DNA of 42,111 bases from Nitrosomonas nitrosa (GTDB lineage Bacteria > Pseudomonadota > Gammaproteobacteria > Burkholderiales > Nitrosomonadaceae), in contig NZ_QAOO01000026.1 in NCBI RefSeq assembly GCF_003051105.1, forward strand, positions 1 through 42,111. The letters run 5' to 3'. Shown one piece after another: positions 8,138 through 15,839 of the stretch (positions are counted from its first letter, which is position 1; each line of letters starts with the position of its first letter). A program made the translations under genes and the position numbers. Under the pieces are notes generated by a model. It had not been told where the DNA came from and ran no database searches. It was given only the letters and a program-made list of their open reading frames with translations.

Positions 8138-8969
8138 AAAATTTTCCTCTTTTTTAATGTTAATACAATCCACTCTTAATTAATTTACTTGACATAATAC
8201 GATTGATTAAGAGCGGCCTATCGAAAAACAGAGTGCTTTCGAATGTCGATTGCCTCGATTGACTCAATCAAGCGATGGGCATAAAAATTTTTGTTTCTCT
8301 GGCTTGCTTGTCGATACAGGAAGCGTGCCGCTCGTTCCGAGCAATGCGTGTACTCCTCAAGACGATCGATCGATAGCTCGCTAGCTTATGTGTCAGTTTG
8401 CTATAAAATTTTTTGGTTTATAGTTAATGATATTTAAATTTCATAGGCTGCTGTTTTTTCATCAGCTTCTTTATGTTTTCAGGCAATATAGCAATATATA
8501 GCTTACAGATAGCTTACATTTCGGCAGTAAATGATATCCAAAAAATTATGAGGAAATCATGCTATTTGATTATAAATTAAAAAATAATAAGTGAATTATT
8601 TTGAATAGACTAGTGCAATGAGACCAATGGCTGGTGTGGTTCAATGTAATCGGCTATGTGTGGATGGAATTGATTTGTCTGTATTTGCGGAACCTCTTAT
8701 TGGTTCTTAATTGCAAAAAAGCAAAGACCGAAATGCTTTAGACATAATCTGCTGAGGTATGATGGTTTCTGTGGATATCAAGAGCTCAGTATGATATTCG
8801 TAGCTTGCTTAGATTAGCGAATGCTTGATCTATCAAAATAACATAAGCAAATATATGTGTTCCCTTAGAGTCTAAGTTTTGTAATTTGCTGATAAACAAA
8901 GCTCTAGATTAACAATTTATATCTTTTGGCCTAGAGCCTGTGTAAAAAAGGTTTTGAGTGGTTCGTCGT
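8138..8969. other. 830-bp intergenic region with an orphan operator
   Basis: The region lies between two minus-strand genes. It contains a pair of CTTACA repeats at 8502-8518 in plus orientation, with no plus-strand gene after them. Only tiny open frames follow (11 codons from 8559, 31 codons from 8619), none with conserved features. The region is AT-rich and could hold an untranslated RNA or a decayed gene. Confidence 0.55.
8502..8518 (+). promoter_or_regulatory. CTTACA direct repeat, 11-bp spacing (orphan operator)
   Basis: CTTACA at 8502 and again at 8513, each preceded by G, give the 11-bp spacing of an OmpR-family operator. A similar pair stands in front of the large ATPase regulator at 10040. 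GATATC-like sequence about 15 bp downstream could be a -10. No plus-strand gene follows within 400 bp. Confidence 0.4.
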
Positions 8970-9698
8970 TTATTTGCTCGGCGGTAGCGGTGGGGTCGTG
9001 AGGCAAAGGTGGGTTACCGTTTCGCCGCTTGCAAAACCACGGATTCCAAATGATACAAAAACGCCCTTTTTGAAATCAGTATTATGAAAATCGCTTAAAT
9101 TGAGATTGCTAACTGAAATGGTAGGTTCGGTACGATTGTTGTTGACACGAACATCATTATCGGGACTTACATTATTTTTTGTCGCCAGCGTTCTTTCAAG
9201 GTCGACTTCTAAACCAATATTGTCTGAGACATTTGCGCAGTCCGAGCTTTCTGTTATCGGTTTTAGATCGAGAAAATGAGCGTGCCAGGTGGCATCGTTG
9301 TGTTCCTCGTTAATAACGCCTTCAAATAGTTTAGCTAATAAGCCGACCGTGGTATCGCATCTTTCTGCTGCTTTTTGTTCGAAGCTGTCAGCTACACAGA
9401 GATGTGAAGTCAGGACAAGCACGTTTTCAGGCTGACCGTCATCGGTAAAGCCAGTGATGATGCCGTAACCAATTGCACCCAAGGAGCCATCTGTTGGAAT
9501 GATTCCGCCTGCAGTGATCGCCACATCAACTTTTTTAGGCGTTTTGGTGATGGTGAAATCCGTGATATCGGCCCATGTTTTTTGGGTTCTGGGATCGATC
9601 ATATTTTGAATAAGTGTATTTGATGATGTTGCCAGAGCGCCACCCGCCACCAAAAGTGTCAGTATGGCTGCTATTAAATTTGGATAAAACATATTCAT
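8970..9698 (-). CDS. Small exported protein of unknown function
   Basis: A 242-residue protein with a signal peptide (MNMFYPNLIAAILTLLVAGG, then ALATSS). TAGGAG lies upstream of the ATG. The mature protein has four cysteines (HLCVAD, ERCDTT, SDCANV, HLCLTT), enough for two periplasmic disulfides. Its tail is proline-rich (TTPPLPPSK). I recognise no family. It is divergent from the large ATPase regulator gene, with which it shares a 400-bp control region, so it is a plausible target of that regulator. Confidence 0.7.
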   Translation of the reverse strand: MNMFYPNLIAAILTLLVAGGALATSSNTLIQNMIDPRTQKTWADITDFTITKTPKKVDVAITAGGIIPTDGSLGAIGYGIITGFTDDGQPENVLVLTSHLCVADSFEQKAAERCDTTVGLLAKLFEGVINEEHNDATWHAHFLDLKPITESSDCANVSDNIGLEVDLERTLATKNNVSPDNDVRVNNNRTEPTISVSNLNLSDFHNTDFKKGVFVSFGIRGFASGETVTHLCLTTPPLPPSK

Positions 9699-9825
9699 GT
9701 TCTTATCTCCTATAACTATTTAACAATCTATCGTTGGCGATAGCTATTTCTAGAAAAATCATATCTTTACTCAAATGCCACGCTCGCCATTATTTGGCTG
9801 TGGCAAAACCCGCTGCAATTTAAAT

Positions 9826-9844
9826 GCAATGAATGAATCATTGC
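9826..9844. promoter_or_regulatory. Dyad symmetry, candidate operator
   Basis: GCAATGA (9826-9832) and TCATTGC (9838-9844) form a perfect 7-bp inverted repeat with a 5-bp centre. It has no T run, so a protein-binding site is more likely than a terminator. The binding protein is unknown. Confidence 0.35.
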
Positions 9845-10039
9845 TCATAAGAAAATATTTGTTATTAAATGCTTGGATTAAGTATCTAACTGTTGTTAAA
9901 TAGTCGTTAATTGTATTCTTTATAAGAAATAGCTAGTCTATATTTGGTTGATTACCCTCATGGCTATTTTTTGAGTCATTGCAAGTTTTAACTTTCAGTC
10001 AGGCATGCTTATCCATAAAGCTAATTTAGCAAGAGCAAG

Positions 10040-10056
10040 CTTACAAATGACTTACA
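10040..10056 (+). promoter_or_regulatory. CTTACA direct repeat, 11-bp spacing, upstream of the ATPase regulator
   Basis: CTTACA at 10040 and 10051 lie on the same strand, 11 bp apart, about 45 bp before the ATG at 10101. The geometry fits an OmpR-family activator bound over the -35 region, with AATACAT near 10064 as a possible -10. A like pair occurs at 8502. Confidence 0.45.
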
Positions 10057-10100
10057 GATTAAAAAATACATGAATTGAGCGAGTTAAATAGGGAACGGTG

Positions 10101-13100
10101 ATGAAACGATATCCGACCAAAATCATGCCGCCTGATTACGAGCGAGTATTTGAACGTAGGCATTTGCTCGACTCAATCAAACGAAGCAAGACGGCAAAAG
10201 TGATATGGGTACATGGACCGCCTGGGGCAGGGAAAACTATTTTTGTCGCTAGTTTTCTGAAAACTAAAGGTGAATCGTTTCTATGGTACAGAATCGATAA
10301 TAGTGGTAACCATTTTGCCGATATTTTTTATTTTTTGGGACTGGCGGCACAAAAGAACAATCCGCATAAAAAAATAAGATTGCCCATTTTTACTTCTGAA
10401 TACGCGAATGACATCCTTGGCTTTGCGCGAGTATTTTTTCGTCAGTTATTTGCTTCATTGACGCGTGAGTCCGTTATCGTGTTGGACAATTGCCATGAGC
10501 TGGAAAAAGATACGCTGTTTATTGATTTGTTGCAGATTGTAGTTAATGAGTTGCCACAAGAGATGCGTTTCTTTTGTATTGGTCGAAGTCGGCCACATGC
10601 AGCGCTCAGTCACTGGTATTTAAGTAACGAGATGCTCGAAATCGGTAATTCTGAGCTGATATTTAGCGCGCAGGAGAGTCATGCTTTTCTGAAATGGTTG
10701 GATCCACAACTGGACGAATATCAAATCCAGCAAATCCAATCAAAAACACAGGGTTGGGCGGCAGGCATGGTGATGATGGCAAGGCAATATGCTTTTTTGG
10801 GTTTTTCCGAAGCTATCAATACTGAGTCAAATGTTTTTGATTATCTTGTATCGGAGATCTTGCTGCGTTTACCAAAAGAGTTGCGTGAATTTTTGGTGAT
10901 AAGTGCGTTGTTTAACCAACTTACTGCGGAAATGGGGCTGGCGCTGACAGAATGCCGGCAAGCAAAGCTTTACCTTGATGAATTAGTTTCCAGAAATTTT
11001 CTAATTGAGCGTATCGCAAGCACTAAGCCAATTTATCGGTTCCATCCCCTGCTTAAAGATTTGTTGCTGATGCAAGCTGATTTAATGTTTGAACGGGCAT
11101 ATTGGCAGCAATTGCAACGTAAAGCGGCAACAATTTTGATTAAAGAAGGAAGCGCTATCGAAGCCATGATGATTCTTCAGGAGCTAAAGGATTGGCCAGC
11201 CTTGAAAGGGTTGTTGCTGCAGCATGCAAGCAAACTGGTAGCTTCTGGGCGGCATCACATCGTTATGCAATGGGTGGAAGTGTTGCCGCAAGCATATTTG
11301 AGTGAGGATGCATGGTTGAGATATTGGTATGCTGCAGCATTGAAACCGGCAAGTCCTTTGCTGGCAGAGCAGCAATTAGAGCATTGCTACCGGCAGTTCT
11401 CGGCTGAATGTGATGTCATGGGTGTGTATTCTGCATGGCAGGCTGCAGTGGAATCGATTGCTGTGAGCTGGGATGACACTTCTAGGTTCGAAATTTGGGT
11501 TGCTCGCCTAAGTGAACTGCGTCAGCGATTTCCTGTTTGTCCATCAATTGATCTGAAGATTCAGTTTTATGCAACAGCGATTTATGGCCTTTCCATTTAT
11601 AATCCCCAACATCCCTGGTTGCGAAGTATGATCAGAATATGCGAGCGGGTGTTCCACTCAAGTCCTTCAAAAACAACGAAGATGTTGCTTAGCACACAGC
11701 TAGCACACCATTACTTGTTGACCTGCCGCTTATCTAAATTACGTGCAATCACTCCTTTTCTGGAGTCGGCTTTAGAAGATAAATCCTTGCCCATGATGCC
11801 AAGAATTATGTGTGCCTATCTATTAAGCATTCAAAAACTTTATCTTGCCGAAAGTATTGCTGCGCTGGAATTTGTGCGTAAAGGTCTTGAATTATCTAGA
11901 GCATCGGGTATTTATTTATTTGAAGATATTTTGTTGGCAAACGGTATTGGGTGCCATATCGGCTATGGAAACTTGGTGGAAGCTAGAAACATCCTGCAGT
12001 ATGTGCTGAAAAATGGGAACACCCACCAACGTCTATCGGTTTCCATGATACATTCATACGCAGCTTGGCTGGCAGCACTAGACGGGAATCTCCATTATGC
12101 CTTGGAGCAAAATGGCCGATCACTCCGATTGACAAGATTAATCAATTTGGAGATTGGTCATGTTTGTTCATTATCACTTAAAGTGCAAATTTTGGCCGAA
12201 CTGTCACAATTCAAGAAGGCCGAGAATACTTTGCTGCTGCTTAATTCGATTATAGGAAATAGTTGCTGGAACCAGTTTAATTTGATTCAGTATTACGTGG
12301 CGGAAGCTTGGTTGGCTCATTTGCGACAAAACGAGCGGGAGGCTGTGGCAGCAATTCATCGGTTATTTAAGATATTGAGCGCAGAGCAAATATATACTTT
12401 TTTTAATTGGCGTCCCAAGATGCTTGTAACGTTTTGTCTGATCGCAGTTGAAAATGGGATTGAGGAAATGTTCGCAATCAAGTTACTAAAGCGGCATCAA
12501 TTAATGCCATCCCCGCCGCCGTTCTATCTGGAGAGCTGGCCATGGACTGTACGAATCCATAGTTTTGGTGCGCTCACGATAGCGATTGAAGGCAAGCTTC
12601 TCAAGCAAACAGGTAAAACTCAGAAGAAAATTCTTGAGCTGTTGGAAACGCTTATCCTGCTGGGTGGGCGTAACGTCAATTGTGATGATCTGACGGAGGT
12701 ACTCTGGCCTGAAGCTGACGGTGACATGGCACGGCAATCCTTGGAAACAGCCCTGCACAGGTTGCGCAAGCTCATTGGTAAGGATGCGATCATGCTGAAT
12801 TCGGGAATGATATCACTCAATGACAGTTATTGCTGGTTGGATTTATGGGCTTTTGAAGCGACTGTGATTGATCTGGAGAAAGCGTTAAGTGGCGGGAACT
12901 CGGCATTGATCCAAAAGTTGACTGACCGGTTATTATCCTACTACACCGATACATTCATGAAAAATTCTGATTCTGGGCTGGCGTTTATGAAGCAAGCGCA
13001 GCTATTGAATAAGCTTACCCATGCTCTTGAGCGCTCAATAAATTTTCATGAAAAATCGAAAGAGCATGAACGTGTTTGCTGGTTATTGAACAAAGGAATG

Positions 13101-13286
13101 GAATTGGTCCCGTTGGTGGAATCAAATTACAGACGACTTATGTCGTATTACGTCATGCTTGGTCAGCCGGATCAGGCGTTGCAAGTCTATCGGCAATGTT
13201 ACCGGGTTTTATATAAGGGGTTCAATCTTCCGCTCTCAAGGGAGATTCAATTGCTCGCCAGTCAATTGGAAGTGATTGATCGATAG
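10101..13286 (+). CDS. Large STAND-type ATPase transcriptional regulator with C-terminal winged helix and BTAD domain
   Basis: A 1061-residue protein. An N-terminal nucleotide-binding domain carries Walker A GPPGAGKT (about 40-47) and a Walker B-like VIVLDNCHEL (about 126-135), as in MalT/LAL regulators. A long helical, TPR-like middle section follows (about 330-800). A winged helix begins near residue 815 (VRIHSFGALTIAIEGK, LWPEADGDMARQSLETALHR), then a BTAD domain (about 910-1055), as in SARP activators. The ATG at 10101 is preferred over the adjacent GTG because GGGAA lies at better spacing. Such proteins switch by ATP binding and oligomerise on an inducer, which is unknown here. The divergent exported protein is its nearest candidate target. 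Confidence 0.85.
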   Translation: MKRYPTKIMPPDYERVFERRHLLDSIKRSKTAKVIWVHGPPGAGKTIFVASFLKTKGESFLWYRIDNSGNHFADIFYFLGLAAQKNNPHKKIRLPIFTSEYANDILGFARVFFRQLFASLTRESVIVLDNCHELEKDTLFIDLLQIVVNELPQEMRFFCIGRSRPHAALSHWYLSNEMLEIGNSELIFSAQESHAFLKWLDPQLDEYQIQQIQSKTQGWAAGMVMMARQYAFLGFSEAINTESNVFDYLVSEILLRLPKELREFLVISALFNQLTAEMGLALTECRQAKLYLDELVSRNFLIERIASTKPIYRFHPLLKDLLLMQADLMFERAYWQQLQRKAATILIKEGSAIEAMMILQELKDWPALKGLLLQHASKLVASGRHHIVMQWVEVLPQAYLSEDAWLRYWYAAALKPASPLLAEQQLEHCYRQFSAECDVMGVYSAWQAAVESIAVSWDDTSRFEIWVARLSELRQRFPVCPSIDLKIQFYATAIYGLSIYNPQHPWLRSMIRICERVFHSSPSKTTKMLLSTQLAHHYLLTCRLSKLRAITPFLESALEDKSLPMMPRIMCAYLLSIQKLYLAESIAALEFVRKGLELSRASGIYLFEDILLANGIGCHIGYGNLVEARNILQYVLKNGNTHQRLSVSMIHSYAAWLAALDGNLHYALEQNGRSLRLTRLINLEIGHVCSLSLKVQILAELSQFKKAENTLLLLNSIIGNSCWNQFNLIQYYVAEAWLAHLRQNEREAVAAIHRLFKILSAEQIYTFFNWRPKMLVTFCLIAVENGIEEMFAIKLLKRHQLMPSPPPFYLESWPWTVRIHSFGALTIAIEGKLLKQTGKTQKKILELLETLILLGGRNVNCDDLTEVLWPEADGDMARQSLETALHRLRKLIGKDAIMLNSGMISLNDSYCWLDLWAFEATVIDLEKALSGGNSALIQKLTDRLLSYYTDTFMKNSDSGLAFMKQAQLLNKLTHALERSINFHEKSKEHERVCWLLNKGMELVPLVESNYRRLMSYYVMLGQPDQALQVYRQCYRVLYKGFNLPLSREIQLLASQLEVIDR

Positions 13287-13747
13287 CATTGCCTCAAATT
13301 GGGGGGGGGCAGGAGGGAATAAAATTTTGCTGTTTGCTCCTTGAGTAGGCCAAGTATGCCTTTGTTTTATTTCAAGTAAACCTTGACAATCCAGCGTAAA
13401 GCATAGATTTTCAGAATACGACCTACTTCCATCGCGGCGCCATAGCGATAAATGGTGCTCAATTATGTTTGTCAGGTGTGTTGCTATATCATCTCTGATA
13501 GCGTTATGCCGCGATTCATTAACGCCTTTGTATGGTGAGTTCGTTTGAAAATCTCAATTTTAGCTTTCTGGAAGATTTTATTTCTTTATGCATCTATTAG
13601 TCGACATCAAATTTCCGCTGAATATAAACCCCGTCTCTGTTGGAAAGAGACGGGGAGTGTTCTACATCTTCTGTTGAATGACATTGATCAGTGATTGTGT
13701 GTTGCTATACAAATACTGATCTCCGTGGTAAATGAGGTGCTCGATGA
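13287..13747. other. Convergent intergenic region
   Basis: This lies between the convergent ATPase regulator and DUF4168 genes. It begins with a run of nine G at 13301-13309 and holds a strong hairpin at 13629-13655. No gene is seen. Confidence 0.6.
13629..13655. terminator. Strong hairpin, probable bidirectional terminator
   Basis: CCCCGTCTCT (13629-13638) pairs perfectly with AGAGACGGGG (13646-13655) around a 7-nt loop. It lies between two convergent genes. T runs after the stem are short (TTTAT on the minus strand), so termination may be partial. Confidence 0.55.
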
Positions 13748-14167
13748 CTACTGCATCGCTTCTAGTTTTCTACGTAAATCAGGGTTGCTTCCCATTGCCC
13801 GGGCAATGTTGTTGTAGGTATCAATCTCTAATCCCTGTTTTTTAACGGCGTCTACCATCACCTCACTGGCTTCTTGCTGTAGCTCAAGTGCTTTGTCGGG
13901 GTTGCCCGCATTTTCAAGGCGAGTAGTATAGTTTCTCCTTATAACTTCCACCTCTTTCTGTGCAGCAGCAAATTTTTGTAAATCAGCTTCGCTAAAATTA
14001 GCTGGGTTGGGGTGCTGAGCAGGCGGCATCGCACCATCTGCGCCATAGTTATTTTGCTGAGCTGGGGGCATTGCGCCTTCCTGGCCGTAGCTTTGTTGAG
14101 CGTTAGTGCCAGAAATCAATCCCATGCTAGCTACAAAGATAACAATACTGACCATTAATGTTTTCAT
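13748..14167 (-). CDS. DUF4168 exported protein, predicted sigma-54 dependent
   Basis: A 139-residue protein. The start at 14167 is supported by TAGGAG seven bases upstream and by the signal peptide that follows (MKTLMVSIVIFVASMGLISG, then TNAQQ). An in-frame ATG at 14197 would coincide with the predicted transcription start and is rejected. The mature N-terminus has two copies of a YG.(E/D)GAMPPAQ repeat. The C-terminal part (about 60-135) matches DUF4168: FSEADLQKFAAAQKEVEVIR, ...YNNIARAMGSNPDLRRKLE. The function of DUF4168 is not known to me. A near-consensus sigma-54 promoter stands directly upstream, and a sigma-54 activator is encoded divergently, so this is probably an envelope-stress or nutrient-response product. 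Confidence 0.85.
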   Translation of the reverse strand: MKTLMVSIVIFVASMGLISGTNAQQSYGQEGAMPPAQQNNYGADGAMPPAQHPNPANFSEADLQKFAAAQKEVEVIRRNYTTRLENAGNPDKALELQQEASEVMVDAVKKQGLEIDTYNNIARAMGSNPDLRRKLEAMQ

Positions 14168-14205
14168 GCTAATTCTCCTAATCAATGATGTAGACATTAA
14201 TACTT

Positions 14206-14223
14206 AAGCCAAAATCATGCCAG
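14206..14223 (-). promoter_or_regulatory. Sigma-54 (-24/-12) promoter for the DUF4168 gene
   Basis: On the minus strand the sequence is CTGGCATGATTTTGGCTT. It has the invariant GG and GC doublets exactly 10 bases apart and a good match to TGGCAC-N5-TTGCW. Transcription would start near 14196, about 29 nt before the ATG at 14167, leaving room for the ribosome binding site. The divergent gene pair encodes a kinase and a sigma-54 activator with the GAFTGA motif. Confidence 0.7.
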
Positions 14224-14319
14224 TTTTGTTATTTTCTTTATAACATTTTGTTATTAAATAAATATTTTATTTCTCATCATCTGTGGTAAAAATATAGGGG
14301 GCTTGCTCACTGCATTAAG

Positions 14320-14346
14320 ATGTGTCATTTTGGCGCATGTGTCATT
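14320..14346. promoter_or_regulatory. Direct repeat ATGTGTCATT, candidate activator site
   Basis: ATGTGTCATT occurs at 14320-14329 and 14337-14346, 17 bp apart. The pair lies about 125-150 bp upstream of the predicted sigma-54 transcription start, a usual place for enhancer sites. It also lies directly before the kinase gene at 14364, so it may serve both directions. Confidence 0.4.
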
Positions 14347-14363
14347 AAAATCTGGTGTGCAAA

Positions 14364-15839
14364 ATGTTAAGAACAAGGCTTTCTACCTTATTCGGTAGTT
14401 TGAGAACTGTGCTCATGGTGCAAGTCGCATTGCCAGTATTAATGGTGCTTGCACTGATGCTGATCGTTGGTCAAAATTTGATCAGCCAATTCATAGAAGA
14501 GCGCATGCAGCGTGACTTGCAGCTCATTACAAGAGCTATTCATTTGCCAGTAAGTCAAGCGCTAAAGAAAAATGATATCGAGCAAATTGAGAGTAGTTTG
14601 GCCTCAGTGTTTGGTATGACAGAAGTGTATGGCGCTTATTTGTTTGATGCAGATGGAAGGCGGTTGGTTAGCTTCGGTGTGGTTAATCCAACTAGACGGC
14701 AGGCCACAGAAGCACTCGAACTGACGCTGGATGGTGAATTTGCACAGTATGAGCGGATTAAGGGGCGAAAAGTATATTCCTTCTTTCTGCCATTGTTTGA
14801 TTTAGCGGGGCAGCCTAGTGGATTGCTGCAGGTGACGCGTAAGCGCAGTGACATTGATAAAAGTTTGGCAGAACTCAGATATTGGGCCTGGGGGGGGTTT
14901 GCTGTTGTTTCGTTGCTGATTCTTGGTATTTTGGCACTGACGCATCAAAGGGCAATCGGGCATCCGTTGGAACGATTGCTACGGACTATGCAAAGAATCG
15001 AAGCGGGAGAAAAATATCATCGTGCTTCTCAGCAGGGGCCTGCAGAAGTAAAAAAGTTAGCAGCAGGTCTCAATGAAATGCTGGATGCCATCGCACAAGC
15101 AGAGAAGCGTGAAAATGCTCAACGTCAGGCAAGAGCCCAGATGGCAGAAAAACTCCGCCAGACTGAAACGCTGGCCGCGCTCGGCCAGTTATCTGCAGGT
15201 GTCGCGCATGAGCTTGGGGCGCCGCTGAGCGTGGTAGATGGCAGGGCGAACCGCTTGCTGCGCAGAGCGAGAGATCAGCAAGATAGGCGAGAGCTTGAGG
15301 ATATCAGGCATCAAGTCGCGCGCATGACATCTATCATCAAGCAACTCCTTTTTTACGGACGCTCCTCCCGTGCGCCAAAACGGATGCTGGATGTTGATAT
15401 GCTGGTTAAACGAGCCAGGCGCTTGCTTAGTGAAGAGGGACGACAGCATATTGAATTAATATCTGGGTCGGCAGCCCAAATCGAAGGAGATGCTTTGAGT
15501 ATCGAGCAAGCGTTAATCAATCTGCTGCGTAACGCTTGTCAGGCTTGCCCGGATGGAAAGGTTATCTTAGGCTGGGAGGCGGATCGGGTTGCGCGAAAAC
15601 TGATTCTCTATGTAGAGGATGCTGGCTCTGGTATCGATCCGGCGCTGCGGCCACAGATTTTTGAGCCTTTTGTCACAACCAAAATACCGGGTGAAGGGAG
15701 TGGCCTTGGATTGGCAATTGTGCAAAGGGTCATGAGAGAGCATCAAGGAAGTGCGCAGGTGAAAGACAGTTCGCTCGGCGGCGCACGTTTCGAGCTTGTC
15801 TTTCCCCTTCCGAGGGCACAATCGGTGGAAAGTACCTAA
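14364..15839 (+). CDS. NtrB-like membrane sensor histidine kinase
   Basis: A 491-residue kinase. Two transmembrane segments (about 15-42 and 175-193) enclose a periplasmic domain of about 130 residues. A HAMP-like region and a coiled coil follow. The phosphoacceptor motif is LSAGVAHELGAPL, with the His near residue 282. The ATPase domain shows ALINLLRNACQA, EDAGSGID and GEGSGLGLAIVQRV. The His box with HELGAP and the partner type place it with kinases that drive sigma-54 activators. ATG 14364 is used; a GTG at 14355 is an alternative. The stop overlaps the next gene's start (TAATG). A run of eight G at 14890-14897 lies in the second transmembrane coding region. Confidence 0.9.
   Translation: MLRTRLSTLFGSLRTVLMVQVALPVLMVLALMLIVGQNLISQFIEERMQRDLQLITRAIHLPVSQALKKNDIEQIESSLASVFGMTEVYGAYLFDADGRRLVSFGVVNPTRRQATEALELTLDGEFAQYERIKGRKVYSFFLPLFDLAGQPSGLLQVTRKRSDIDKSLAELRYWAWGGFAVVSLLILGILALTHQRAIGHPLERLLRTMQRIEAGEKYHRASQQGPAEVKKLAAGLNEMLDAIAQAEKRENAQRQARAQMAEKLRQTETLAALGQLSAGVAHELGAPLSVVDGRANRLLRRARDQQDRRELEDIRHQVARMTSIIKQLLFYGRSSRAPKRMLDVDMLVKRARRLLSEEGRQHIELISGSAAQIEGDALSIEQALINLLRNACQACPDGKVILGWEADRVARKLILYVEDAGSGIDPALRPQIFEPFVTTKIPGEGSGLGLAIVQRVMREHQGSAQVKDSSLGGARFELVFPLPRAQSVEST

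Larger units (their letters stand above)
9699..10100. other. Divergent control region between an exported protein and the ATPase regulator
   Basis: The region contains a 6-bp hairpin CTATCG/CGATAG at 9728-9743, in the leader of the minus-strand gene. It also contains a 7-bp dyad GCAATGA/TCATTGC at 9826-9844 and a CTTACA direct repeat at 10040-10056. No gene is seen inside it. Confidence 0.6.

Noticed and set aside
10040..10056. CTTACA repeats considered as a Pho box
   Set aside because: The Pho box unit is CTGTCAT; the match is only in spacing, so no PhoB control is claimed.
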